Source: Candidatus Methylomirabilis sp.
GTDB lineage: Bacteria; Muiribacteriota; Ozemobacteria; Ozemobacterales; Ozemobacteraceae
Assembly (NCBI GenBank): GCA_020722725.1
Contig: DYKG01000033.1
Location: forward strand, 1-37,960
Reading direction: 5' to 3'
Length of the DNA stretch: 37,960 bases
Shown: piece by piece, positions 1 through 7,265 of the stretch
Numbering within the stretch: position 1 is the stretch's first letter
Layout: every line of letters starts with the position of its first letter
Position numbers and translations under genes: made by a program
The notes under the pieces: model-generated
Database searches by the model: none
What the model saw: the letters and a program-made list of their open reading frames with translations, nothing else
What the model was told of the DNA's origin: nothing

Positions 1-88
1 GTCAGACCGACCGTTCCTTATTCTCAGGAGTAAATACGCTCAGGTGCTTTAATGTGAACTTCGACAAGAAATTTTCCTGAATTTTTCC

Positions 89-214
89 CATGACCATGCG
101 AACATTGTTCAGGAAGTTTGATTTTTCTTATTGTTTTCACAATTTTTCACATGGTCATTGTAATTTTTTTTGAATTTCATTATAATAATTATAAAGAAGC
201 TATTTTTCATTCGA
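89..214. promoter_or_regulatory. Operator-like repeats upstream of hipB
   Basis: Two quasi-palindromic copies of a T-run followed by CATGRYCAT are visible: CATGACCATG at 89-98 and CATGGTCAT at 150-158, each preceded by TTTTTC plus one base. A third, weaker match (TTTTTCATTCGATCAT) lies near 200-214, just before the start codon. The second copy ends on the -35 hexamer and the third is downstream of the -10. HipB-type repressors bind several such sites in front of their own operon, so these are good candidates for autoregulation. The family behaviour is known; binding here is inferred. Confidence 0.45.
158..186 (+). promoter_or_regulatory. Sigma70-like promoter of hipBA
   Basis: TTGTAA at 158-163 and TATAAT at 181-186 are separated by 17 bases and lie about 40 bases before the hipB start. 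The surrounding region is very A/T rich. The -35 hexamer touches one of the operator-like repeats. Confidence 0.6.
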
Positions 215-226
215 TCATAGGAAATT

Positions 227-481
227 ATGAAGAAACCTCATCTTGAAGAAGCGATAAATCTGGGTGCGACCGTTAAGAGTTGTCGCAAAGCCCTAAATCT
301 ATCTCAAACAGAATTGGCTGAACTGGCCGGTGTAAGCTTGAACTACGTATCTCAGCTCGAAAATGGCAAACCCCGAATTCAGTTCGACAAATTACTCGAT
401 GTTCTTGGAGTTCTGGGCCTCGAGCTCGAAATAAAGCCAGGAAACTCTGGTCTGTCTATTGTTGAAGAGCTGAAATCATGA
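227..481 (+). CDS. hipB: HipB-like antitoxin, XRE-family HTH
   Basis: This 84-residue protein is almost entirely one helix-turn-helix domain of the Cro/C1 (XRE) type. The HTH runs over roughly residues 13-66 and contains the typical SQTELAELAGVSLNYVSQLE core. Its size and position directly before a HipA kinase identify it as the antitoxin of a type II toxin-antitoxin pair. HipB neutralises HipA and represses the operon by binding palindromic sites. The last four bases (ATGA) overlap the hipA start, which implies translational coupling. No separate C-terminal tail longer than about 15 residues is present. Function follows from family and context, and I am confident. Confidence 0.9.
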   Translation: MKKPHLEEAINLGATVKSCRKALNLSQTELAELAGVSLNYVSQLENGKPRIQFDKLLDVLGVLGLELEIKPGNSGLSIVEELKS

Positions 482-1689
482 TGAAAGAAGCGAAAAATAT
501 CGATGAACTTCGAATATTCAAAAACGATACTCCGGCAGGTACGTTGAAACGAACCAAAAACGGCTGTGAATTCATATATGATGAAGAATTTCTACAGCAG
601 TCTTTTAGTCCGGGAATATCATTCTGCATGCCCAAAACCAGGCGGAAATATTCCAACAACGGGATAAACCTTTTTCCGTTCTTTGCCGGCCTGTTACCTG
701 AAGGACTTCGCTTAAAAGCCATAACAAAAAATCTTAAGACTTCAGAAGATGATTTGTTCAGTATCTTTGCCGATATTGGCAGTCATGTCATCGGCGATGT
801 GTATGCAAAAACAGAATCCGCCGCAAATGAAGCAGCTCCACCCAAATTAAGTAAAATTAACTTTTACGATTACTTTCAAAAAATTATTTCAGGAAGCGAA
901 TTGCATAAAGATGAGTCCATAGCAGGAGTTCAGGAAAAGATTTCCGCGTCGATGATCAGCTTTCCAATCAATATTGCCAGGCAGCATTCAAAATACATTT
1001 TGAAACTCAATCCAGCCGACAAAACCAATTTGGTGATAAATGAGCATTACTGCATGGAATTAGCAAGAAAATGTGGCATAGACTCGGCTTCAACCAGACT
1101 CGTCAAAGACAAAGACGGTAATTTTGGCCTACTTGTAACCAGATTTGATCGAAGCTGGAGTTCAAAAGAGAACCATTTCCTGATGCACCACCAGGAAGAC
1201 GCCTGCCAGCTTTTGAACAAATATCCCGCTGAAAAATACCGAATTTCCTTTAATGAGGTGGTTCAAGCGATAAAAAAACGTGTTCCAGCTGCACGGGTAG
1301 CAACTTTAAAACTTTTACAACTCTATGCGTTTTCCTATTTAATTGGAAACGGAGATCTGCATGCCAAAAACATCAGTCTGCTCATAAAGTCAGGTAGTAG
1401 AATTGTCGAAATCTCACCCGCTTACGATCTTATCTGCACCCGCATTTATGGCGACCATAAAATGGCAATGAAACTTGATGGACATGACGATAACATCAAA
1501 CGCAAGAACCTTATTGAGTTTGGTAAACGCTTCGATATTCCCGAAGTGGCATGTGAAAGTATGCTGGATAAGTTGTTAAAAAGGTTCAAAGAAAATTTTG
1601 AAATGCTGTACAAAATTCCAATGACGGGCAGCAACCAAAAACTTCTTGATCACATTATGGAAAAAAGATTGAAAGATTTGAGCCAGTAA
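478..1689 (+). CDS. hipA: HipA-like serine/threonine kinase toxin
   Basis: This 403-residue protein has the full HipA layout. The N-terminal subdomain is at about residues 10-108, so it is not the split HipS/HipT form. A couplet HipA domain follows with the loop SIAGVQEKIS, where Ser147 corresponds to the serine autophosphorylated in E. coli HipA. The catalytic loop is GNGDLHAKN with Asp293, and a metal-binding Asp is in SPAYDL at 317. HipA kinases phosphorylate a translation component (glutamyl-tRNA synthetase in E. coli), causing growth arrest. The target here is not known. The start overlaps the hipB stop, and two ATG codons in tandem (478 and 481) are possible. All key motifs are present, so the toxin looks intact. 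Confidence 0.92.
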   Translation: MMKEAKNIDELRIFKNDTPAGTLKRTKNGCEFIYDEEFLQQSFSPGISFCMPKTRRKYSNNGINLFPFFAGLLPEGLRLKAITKNLKTSEDDLFSIFADIGSHVIGDVYAKTESAANEAAPPKLSKINFYDYFQKIISGSELHKDESIAGVQEKISASMISFPINIARQHSKYILKLNPADKTNLVINEHYCMELARKCGIDSASTRLVKDKDGNFGLLVTRFDRSWSSKENHFLMHHQEDACQLLNKYPAEKYRISFNEVVQAIKKRVPAARVATLKLLQLYAFSYLIGNGDLHAKNISLLIKSGSRIVEISPAYDLICTRIYGDHKMAMKLDGHDDNIKRKNLIEFGKRFDIPEVACESMLDKLLKRFKENFEMLYKIPMTGSNQKLLDHIMEKRLKDLSQ

Positions 1690-1704
1690 AGACATCGAAA
1701 ACAT

Positions 1705-2760
1705 TTAAAGAGCTTTTGAATTGCGCAATGATTTCCTGGGTTTTGTTTTGTGAGATTTGTATTTGGCGTGAGATTCTTTAACCTGTGGGAGATTGGGATT
1801 GAATTTGTATAAAGATTCGCCTATTTCATTCCAGAAATTTGCATCTGGATTTTTTGATTTTAACTGGTCGATTTTTTGACAGGCTTTTTCGAAAGAGATC
1901 TCACCATCTTCCAACAACTCGAGAATATAAAGAGCTTTACCTTCTTTACGGCCTTTTTTGATACCTTTTTCAAAACCTTCTTCTATTGCTGTATCGAAAG
2001 AGTTTTTCAGATCGCGATAGACTTTCAGACTGTCTTCGTATTGCATGACTTCCTCAGGATTAAATTTGGCAATCTCGGCTGTTTCAAATATCTTTTTGAA
2101 AATTCGATCCTGAAATTTTTCGGGAATATTGTGCAAACGCTCCAGGTTTTTTAAAATGTAAAGCCACTTGTCAAAACGGTCGACAAGCTTATCTAACGTT
2201 TTATTGAACTTTGGCATCTGCAAATAAATAAAGGTGAGCTTGTCGTAAAACACTTTGCTGGTTTCAATATCAGACAGTTTAACATCGTAGCGCAGCTTTT
2301 TCGGTTCTTTTAGATCCTCGTCAAAGACAAAATCAAGTATGGCAACAGCATAAACAGCTTTCAGTTCAAAGTTCCAATCGCCGCTCTTTGCCTGCTGACT
2401 TATGGGAAAAGTCGAATAATAAAGACTTCGATCTTTAAAAAACTTCTGCTTTGTCTTCTGCATTTCGACAATGAACTTTTCACCCGATTCATTTTCGCAA
2501 TACAGATCATAAACCGCTTTGCGGTCAATTGCGCGGCCACCAGGCCGTTCGTTTTTGAGATAAGTGATTTTTTTGATTCTGCCCTGCTCTTTTTTCAGCA
2601 ACTGGTTAAGAAAATCAATCAGCAGGTCAGCATTATATTCTTCACCGAACAGTTTCTTAAAACCAAAATCAGTGAATGGATTAACATACCGTGCTTTTTG
2701 CGGCTCCATGTATGAAACAGACTTTGGTTTTTGCGGCATAGCTGAATGCGGGCCGTACAT
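1705..2760 (-). CDS. Rpn-family recombination-promoting nuclease / PD-(D/E)XK transposase-like protein
   Basis: The protein is up to 351 residues and begins its conserved part with YVNPFTDFGFKKLFGEE, the hallmark of the PDDEXK_2 (Rpn/YhgA-like) family. A PD-(D/E)XK-type centre can be read as D85 (in AVYDLYCEN) and E99 followed by Q/K (in IVEMQKTKQ). The C-terminal part carries the Gly/Lys-rich helix typical of the family (EEGFEKGIKKGRKEG). Family members are DNA endonucleases that promote RecA-independent recombination or act in defence; they are often numerous and mobile. No convincing Shine-Dalgarno precedes any of the three in-frame ATGs (2760, 2739, 2709), so the start is uncertain. Repeat-like sequence abuts the 5' end. 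It is convergent with hipA, 15 bases apart. Confidence 0.85.
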   Translation of the reverse strand: MYGPHSAMPQKPKSVSYMEPQKARYVNPFTDFGFKKLFGEEYNADLLIDFLNQLLKKEQGRIKKITYLKNERPGGRAIDRKAVYDLYCENESGEKFIVEMQKTKQKFFKDRSLYYSTFPISQQAKSGDWNFELKAVYAVAILDFVFDEDLKEPKKLRYDVKLSDIETSKVFYDKLTFIYLQMPKFNKTLDKLVDRFDKWLYILKNLERLHNIPEKFQDRIFKKIFETAEIAKFNPEEVMQYEDSLKVYRDLKNSFDTAIEEGFEKGIKKGRKEGKALYILELLEDGEISFEKACQKIDQLKSKNPDANFWNEIGESLYKFNPNLPQVKESHAKYKSHKTKPRKSLRNSKAL

Positions 2761-2761
2761 G

Positions 2762-2785
2762 GCACTAGCGCATCCTGCGCGTTAC
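2762..2785. repeat. Partial copy of an interspersed repeat
   Basis: The segment GCACTAGCGCATCCTGCGCG closely matches positions 3935-3954 of the longer element at 3896-3963 (GCATTAGCGCATCCTGCGCG). It lies directly upstream of the nuclease gene start and could have displaced its promoter. Confidence 0.45.
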
Positions 2786-2956
2786 ACATGGGTCGGCCGT
2801 TACGAATACTTTGCAAGTATAGCTTTTCCACTCAATCTGGTCAAGAATTCGACAACTTGTGCAGTAAGAAACATTTGTTAAAGCCCCTGGCCAGGCGGTG
2901 CAATTTTTTAGGGATCTAAAGAATTTTCCCACATATCACAAAACCTTCGAGTATAG

Positions 2957-3808
2957 TCGAAAGTTTTTGCCCCGGTCGCATTACTTAAAAAGATTTCTCT
3001 CGGGGAAGATTCCGTTCTCGAGCTGAACTTTGACGAACAGGCTGTGCCGGGCACCACCGCCAATAATCTTTCCCCAAAGTTGTGGGAGCGCTTCAGAACC
3101 ACAATTTCTCCACAAAACGATCATGAATTTCTGGAAAAAACCAGACTGATTTCCCGCGATGATGACGGAAATGAGCGAGCTACAGTAGGCGGCATTCTTA
3201 TGGCGAGCGAGTCACCTGAAACTTTTCTTTCAGGTGCATTCATTCAAGCTGTTTGCTACAGAGGCTCGGAAAGAGATGCGACCTATCAACTTGATGCAAA
3301 GGATATTACCGGGTCACTCGACACTCAAATTCGCGACGCCTGCAAATTCGTCGAGCGTAATACGAGGGTCTATGCAACCAAAGCACCCAATCGTATTGAA
3401 ACGCCACAATTTTCATTAAATGCGGTTTTTGAAGCTATCGTTAATGCGGTTGCCCACCGCGACTATTCAATATACGGTTCAAAAATTCGACTGCACGTTT
3501 TTGCCGACCGGCTCGAAATTTTTTCACCTGGAACCATCCCTAACACCATGACAATTGAAAGCATCTCTGAAAGGCAGTCTGCGCGGAATGAGCTTATCAG
3601 TTCTCTGCTGGCCCGCTGCCCGATGAATTTAGATGTCAGGGGCAGCCAAAGAAGCTTTATCATGGATAAAAGGGGCGAAGGGGTTCCGATTATCATCTCT
3701 GAAAGCCTAAAGTTATCAGGACAGAAGCCCGTTTACAAACTTATCGACGATGCTGAGCTCAAACTGACTATTTTTGCAGCCCCGTGCCCCCACGAAGTGA
3801 TAAAGTAA
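2957..3808 (+). pseudogene. Schlafen/RecG-like ATP-binding protein lacking its AlbA_2 domain
   Basis: The frame open from 2957 encodes, in order, the start of an AlbA_2 (Schlafen) domain (LLKKISLGEDSVLEL), then abruptly FDEQAVPGTT, which normally follows that domain. The intact C-terminal half comes next: a GHKL-type ATP-binding module (HATPase_c_4) with FEAIVNAVAHRDYS and a conserved RRGEGVPI-like segment. About 100 or more residues of the DNA-binding core are therefore missing, and the join is in frame. No ATG exists before the join; an upstream stop is at 2954 and the first usable start is GTG at 3044, giving 254 residues. Relatives are regulators or helicase-like proteins near mobile elements. 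I read this as a decayed gene, but a shortened ATPase protein could still be made. Confidence 0.75.
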
Positions 3809-3895
3809 ATGCGAACAAGCCCTTTGCGGTCGCTGAGCCCGCTTAACGGCCGGTTGGTGAGCCTGTCGAACCATCGAAGTGGCCGGTGCGACAAT

Positions 3896-3963
3896 GGTCA
3901 TTTTACGAGTCGCTCGCTATCCTGCGGCGACTCTGCATTAGCGCATCCTGCGCGTCCGACCAG
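3896..3963 (+). repeat. 68-bp interspersed intergenic repeat, copy A
   Basis: This segment matches the reverse strand of 9763-9830 base for base without gaps, with about 13 differences in 68 (roughly 80%). Shared blocks include GCTATCCTGCGGC and TGCATTA. Both copies are flanked by GGTCGCTGAGCCC modules. It has no coding potential. The type of element is unknown; it could be a miniature mobile element or a REP-like sequence. Confidence 0.65.
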
Positions 3964-4061
3964 AAAATTCTGGCTCAATGACCGTTTTCTTTCGATTATT
4001 AGTCCTATTGGACAGCCCCGACAAAATGTGAAAAATTCCATGCGCTTTTGTTTAAAACAAA

Positions 4062-4081
4062 AAAACGCCTGAAGGCGTTTT
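4062..4081. terminator. Bidirectional rho-independent terminator
   Basis: The stem AAAACGCC/GGCGTTTT closes a TGAA loop. A-rich sequence lies on the left and T-rich sequence on the right, so it can act on both strands. It sits between the broken ATP-binding gene and the vWA operon. Confidence 0.8.
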
Positions 4082-4358
4082 AAAATTATGTTTGATTTTC
4101 GGAGATATTTTTAGCTGCAAATACTCATTCGTTTTTGGTCATTCAATCTTTGAATAGCGTTGTGCCAGACGAAAACGCTGCGGCAGGCTATTTTCATACC
4201 TGATCTGAGACCAGCCGAAAAAATCAAGAAACGCCATCACCATTTTTTTATTTCAATCAAAAGATCTTTTAACATTGCCTGGTCTCCTTTTTGCCCGCAG
4301 GTAGTATTTTTCATTAAATGTAATCAAATCTCTCACTTTGCCCCGTTATGAAGGCTCA

Positions 4359-4610
4359 TTATCTGGGTTCGACGATTTCTTCGTCTTTCTTTTCTTCTTT
4401 GGCATCAGGCAGGTTTTTACCACTATCCTGGGCCAGCCAGTGGTTGAACCCGCTGGTTGCGTGGTTGATGGCCTTGCCGCCGGGAATCATTTCAATGAAG
4501 CGGTCAACGTCTTTGCCGATGGTGTCTTCGATAAGATCTGCTACCGGGCGACTGACGGCTTGCGCGATACGGAAGGGCAGTTTTATGAGTTTTTCGACGT
4601 TATTTTCCAT
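4359..4610 (-). CDS. Hypothetical 83-residue protein, third gene of the vWA operon
   Basis: I do not recognise this protein. The chosen start at 4610 follows AAGGAGAACGAAA, a good ribosome binding site; the longer frame to 4640 has none. The product starts MENNVEKLIKLPFRIAQAV, an amphipathic helix, and ends in an acidic tail (KEEKKDEEIVEP). The centre is Gly/Asn rich with no obvious membrane span. The start codon overlaps the end of the 40-residue peptide gene by 11 bases, suggesting translational coupling. Its conserved partners (a vWA protein and a small membrane peptide) suggest a joint role at the membrane, which is inference. Confidence 0.65.
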   Translation of the reverse strand: MENNVEKLIKLPFRIAQAVSRPVADLIEDTIGKDVDRFIEMIPGGKAINHATSGFNHWLAQDSGKNLPDAKEEKKDEEIVEPR

Positions 4611-4722
4611 TTTCGTTCTCCTTGGTTTCAACGGCTTCAATGACCTTGCGGCCGATTTTCATGGCCAGACCGCCAATAACCAGACCAGTTGCAATCGTGA
4701 TAAGAGATCTGAGACTTTCCAT
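4600..4722 (-). CDS. Small 40-residue membrane peptide
   Basis: This short gene follows a strong AGGAGG Shine-Dalgarno five bases before ATG at 4722. It encodes a 40-residue peptide that starts MESLRSLITIATGLVIGGLA, a single hydrophobic helix with a Gly-zipper look, followed by a charged tail (KIGRKVIEAVETKENENGK). It ends inside the start of the following gene. The combination of a strong ribosome site, overlap coupling and a membrane helix argues for a real protein. It may anchor or regulate a partner. It is easily missed because of its length. Confidence 0.6.
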   Translation of the reverse strand: MESLRSLITIATGLVIGGLAMKIGRKVIEAVETKENENGK

Positions 4723-4798
4723 AATTTCCTCCTGTTGCTTACTTTAAGCTGATTTTTTCAAACCTTTTTATGATTCGATTCATACTCACCTGGCATTT

Positions 4799-5452
4799 TT
4801 ATCTGCTTTTATTCTTCTCTTTTTCAGCTTCGCTGCCTTCGAGTGTCACTTCTTTCACCTGGTTGCAGCAGAATTGGGCGACTCCGACGCTGAGGCATTT
4901 CCAGACCTCTGATACACCATCGCGATCTTTGGTGAATGATCGGGCGGCATTACTCTTAACCCCTGAACTGATCGCATCGGCCATTGCATCGAGATCGGCG
5001 CTGAGAAACACGAACTGCCAGTCGAGTTCTTTTTTCTTCGCCTCGATCATTTTGGTGATCTGGCTCTTGCTGAACTCAGAGCTGGCGTTTTCCTGGCCAT
5101 CGGTCACAATCACAACCACCACCCTTGCCGGGCGCGTCGCTTCAGGCATTTTGCGCAGGCGGTCGTCGAGGTCAATGATCGCCTTGCCCATGGCATCGTA
5201 AAGCGGGGTTGAGGCGCGGGGCACGAAGGTGTCGCGAGTGAGGGGCATAACTTCAGACATAATGCGAAAGTCATGAATCACCTCATAGGGATTTTGCGAA
5301 TCAAACTGCGCCAGTGTCATGGTGGAAAAACCCGGCAGGCCTTTCTGCTGTTCTAGAAAGCTGTTGAAGCCGCCGATGGTGTCATCGCGGATCGTTTCCA
5401 TGGAACCGGTGCGATCGAGCAGAACCGAAATGTGGGTATAGTCACTTCTCAT
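4799..5452 (-). CDS. von Willebrand factor A domain protein
   Basis: The 217-residue protein is a single cytoplasmic vWA domain with no signal peptide. The MIDAS metal site begins with DRTGS (Asp13, Thr15, Ser17). It continues with a Thr in RASTPLYDAM near residue 82 and an Asp in VTDGQEN near residue 118, so metal-dependent ligand binding is likely retained. A Lys/Glu-rich tail follows. An AGGAGG site precedes the start at ideal distance. It is the first gene of a three-gene operon and is divergent from an XRE-type regulator 258 bases away. Stand-alone vWA proteins act as protein-protein adaptors; the partner and process here are unknown. Confidence 0.85.
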   Translation of the reverse strand: MRSDYTHISVLLDRTGSMETIRDDTIGGFNSFLEQQKGLPGFSTMTLAQFDSQNPYEVIHDFRIMSEVMPLTRDTFVPRASTPLYDAMGKAIIDLDDRLRKMPEATRPARVVVVIVTDGQENASSEFSKSQITKMIEAKKKELDWQFVFLSADLDAMADAISSGVKSNAARSFTKDRDGVSEVWKCLSVGVAQFCCNQVKEVTLEGSEAEKEKNKSR

Positions 5453-5506
5453 ATAAGCCTCCTGTTTTTACGTCGTTTGTCACGACATTTTTCACTTACC
5501 TGATCT

Positions 5507-5535
5507 TATTATCTTTATTTTTTATTATTTGTCAA
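5507..5535 (-). promoter_or_regulatory. Promoter of the vWA operon
   Basis: On the minus strand a consensus TTGACA (5535-5530) is followed after 16-17 A/T-rich bases by GATAAT/ATAATA (around 5513-5507). A short dyad TGTC-AC-GACA at 5478-5487 lies just downstream of the expected transcription start and could bind the divergent regulator. Confidence 0.6.
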
Positions 5536-5639
5536 GTCATGGCAAACCATTATCAATTAAGACCGACAGAACCACGTTTACCGCAAATCGGCGCAGCATA
5601 AGTCACTGAAACTTGTCATGTTTTTGCCGGTTTTTTTAA

Positions 5640-5668
5640 TTGACCAGCACAACCTTTTTGGTTATTAT
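5640..5668 (+). promoter_or_regulatory. Promoter of the XRE/zinc-ribbon regulator
   Basis: TTGACC (5640-5645) and TATTAT (5663-5668) are separated by 17 bases. Transcription would begin near 5675, almost at the ATG at 5681, so the downstream ATG at 5711 with its AAGGA site is the more likely start. Confidence 0.55.
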
Positions 5669-5680
5669 TGAATCAGGTAG

Positions 5681-5694
5681 ATGACAAATGTCAT
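5681..5694. promoter_or_regulatory. Perfect palindrome, candidate operator
   Basis: ATGACA-AA-TGTCAT is a perfect six-base inverted repeat immediately downstream of the predicted transcription start of the regulator gene. The TGACA/TGTCA half-site recurs in this divergent region (5478-5487, 5529-5535, near 5615), which suits an autoregulated XRE repressor. Binding is inferred. Confidence 0.45.
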
Positions 5695-5710
5695 CAGCAA
5701 GGAAAAAACC

Positions 5711-6391
5711 ATGCAGACCTGCGAAAAATATGGCAATGCCCGCCGCGAACTTGGCCTGACCCAGGAAGAATTTGCCCGGGTATTCGACGTTTCACCGCGA
5801 ACCGTAATCCGCTGGGAGAACGGGCATTCTGAACCCCAGGGTGCGGCGGCAAAAAAAATGTCAAGGCTTCTGCAGATTCTCGAAGACCCTGGCACTCGTG
5901 AAGAAATGCTCAGTCTGCCGGCCGATTCCAGCCGCTGTGACCAGATCAAGGCAATTCTGATCCAATCAGACGATGTGGTCTTATATTGCGCCAGAGAACC
6001 CATTTCACCCTCATCGAGAAATATGGCAAAAACTCCGGTCCAGCCGGTGGGTTTTCTATCGCCGATTCTGCCACAGATCGCCGGGCTGGTTGCCGGCGCA
6101 ACCACAGTTTATGGTGCCTACAAGATGCTGGCCCATGCCTTCAAAGATGACGCCAGGTTATTCGACAGCTCGGGCAAAGACAAGCAAAGCCGCTACCAGT
6201 GCCCGGTCTGCCACAACAGCGACATTTCGCAACTGCTGCACTGCACCGGAATGCTTGCTGATAAACAGCCCTGCACCTTCGTGGTCTGCCGACGCTGTGT
6301 TTATTCTAGTCGCAATGCCCACGCCAGGCTTTCGCCGACCTGCGACTGCCTCGACGTGCCGGCTTTTGAGCCCGTAGAAATCAAAAAATGA
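5711..6391 (+). CDS. XRE-family HTH regulator with C-terminal zinc-ribbon
   Basis: From ATG 5711 the product has 226 residues. The N-terminal 60 contain an HTH with RRELGLTQEEFARVFDVSPR and RTVIRWENG, the XRE signature also seen in antitoxin-like regulators. A linker and a Gly/Ala-rich hydrophobic segment (IAGLVAGATTVYGAYKML, about residues 122-140) follow. The C-terminal 70 residues hold cysteine pairs (CPVC, a CRRC motif and further single Cys) resembling one or two zinc-binding treble-clef or ribbon units. The domain order suggests a DNA-binding protein with a membrane-associating or oligomerising segment and a redox or metal sensor. It is divergent from the vWA operon and probably controls it. 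An alternative start is at 5681. Confidence 0.75.
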   Translation: MQTCEKYGNARRELGLTQEEFARVFDVSPRTVIRWENGHSEPQGAAAKKMSRLLQILEDPGTREEMLSLPADSSRCDQIKAILIQSDDVVLYCAREPISPSSRNMAKTPVQPVGFLSPILPQIAGLVAGATTVYGAYKMLAHAFKDDARLFDSSGKDKQSRYQCPVCHNSDISQLLHCTGMLADKQPCTFVVCRRCVYSSRNAHARLSPTCDCLDVPAFEPVEIKK

Positions 6392-6502
6392 GAGGATTTT
6401 AAAAATGAATTATCTGATTTACTTAAAAACGCCCATTCGGTAACCATACGCACGAATTCCCTGACGGCAAAGACAACTGAGAAGTTTAAAGGATAACCGG
6501 CC

Positions 6503-6808
6503 ATGGTAATAGAACCCCCACATTTATCCGCCCTGAGAATGGAAAAAACCACCTTGCGCCTGAAGCTGAAAGAACTTCTGGGCAAATCGCCGCTTCTCGA
6601 TGAAATCGACAATCTAACCGGCGATGGGTTTTCAATCAAAGGTTTAATTAAAAAAGCCACTGGATCAAACAACATCGACCCGAAAGCCGCCGCAGAACTG
6701 GTAAAAAAGCTGGCCGCCGTTTCCCCCGAAGCTGAAAAGGCATTCAAGGAACTGGTCGAAGTCTGCCGCAAACTCGCTCCCATCGAAAACCCATTTATTG
6801 TTTATTAA
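6503..6808 (+). CDS. Hypothetical 101-residue protein
   Basis: I do not recognise this protein. It begins after an AAAGGA site nine bases upstream of ATG 6503 and is rich in Lys/Leu helices (TTLRLKLKELLGKSPLLDEI). There is a Gly-containing break at residues 40-50 and a second helical half (PKAAAELVKKLAAVSPEAEKAF). It has no signal peptide and no membrane span. It lies 111 bases after the zinc-ribbon regulator on the same strand and could be co-transcribed. Its function is unknown. Confidence 0.5.
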   Translation: MVIEPPHLSALRMEKTTLRLKLKELLGKSPLLDEIDNLTGDGFSIKGLIKKATGSNNIDPKAAAELVKKLAAVSPEAEKAFKELVEVCRKLAPIENPFIVY

Positions 6809-7094
6809 TGCAATAAGCACCGACCTCAGACATTGCCCGGCCATTTCCCCTTGGGCTTCGCTGAAAAATCGACACCGCCAGATAAGAAAATAGGGTTCAT
6901 CCGGTTCTTGCATACTTTTAAAAAAAGGAATTGAAAAAGCGTGGACATTTAGTGTCAAGGTAGATAGACTCTACTCAAACCTTCCTGGAGGAACCCAAGC
7001 GCTTCACCAGGCAAAGTATGCTTTAGTCGGATAAAGCAAATTTTTTACCATGCTTATAGAAGGCGCAAGGCATTTTGTCGTTTTGCTCTAAAGC
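6809..7094. other. Non-coding spacer of about 290 bases
   Basis: No frame of interest, no recognised RNA and no clear hairpin is seen apart from the small TTTTGCT/AGCAAAA stem at about 7081-7098 that precedes the tRNA terminator. Confidence 0.5.
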
Positions 7095-7122
7095 AAAACA
7101 GACCCGAATTGCTTCGGGTCTG
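7095..7122 (-). terminator. Terminator of the tRNA-Asn gene
   Basis: On the minus strand CAGACCCGAA-GCAA-TTCGGGTCTG forms a perfect ten-pair stem and is followed by TTTTG. It starts seven bases after the tRNA 3' end. Confidence 0.8.
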
Positions 7123-7128
7123 TTGGAG

Positions 7129-7200
7129 CTCCTGAGGAGGGATTTGAACCCCCGGCCAGGCGGTTAACAGCCGCCTGCTCTACCACTGAGCTACTCAGGA
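7129..7200 (-). tRNA. tRNA-Asn (GTT)
   Basis: The minus strand folds into a complete cloverleaf of 72 bases. The acceptor stem is TCCTGAG/CTCAGGA and the D arm is GCTC/GAGC. The anticodon arm is GGCGG-CTGTTAA-CCGCC with anticodon GTT, and the T arm is GGGGG-TTCAAAT-CCCTC. The discriminator base is G. CCA is not encoded. A promoter and a terminator flank it, so it is a single-gene transcript. Confidence 0.95.
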
Positions 7201-7228
7201 TCGCGTTCGTTGCTCGAACGTGAAAACA

Positions 7229-7257
7229 ATTTTAGCATTTTCGCGGTTCGTTTGCAA
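7229..7257 (-). promoter_or_regulatory. Promoter of tRNA-Asn
   Basis: On the minus strand TTGCAA (7257-7252) and TAAAAT (7234-7229) are spaced by exactly 17 bases, about 29 bases before the mature 5' end. Confidence 0.65.
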
Positions 7258-7265
7258 CAGTTTTT

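Larger units (their letters stand above)
3809..4358. other. 550-base non-coding spacer
   Basis: I see no credible gene here. The spacer contains GGTCGCTGAGCCC (3828-3840), a GGTGAGCCTGTCGAACC segment, the 68-bp repeat at 3896-3963, a GGCTCAATGACC module near 3972-3983 and a bidirectional terminator at 4062-4081. Short frames in the region follow the repeat sequence and resemble no protein. Confidence 0.6.

Noticed and set aside
3809..4072. Open frame of 87 codons on the + strand
   Set aside because: It runs through the interspersed repeat and terminator region, has no ribosome site and no protein-like composition.
6404..6442. Twelve-codon frame after the zinc-ribbon regulator with a weak AGGA site
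   Set aside because: Too short and without any further support; could be a chance frame or a leader peptide, which I cannot decide.
7081..7098. TTTTGCT/AGCAAAA stem beside the tRNA terminator
   Set aside because: Probably part of the terminator neighbourhood; too short and A/T rich to call a separate element.
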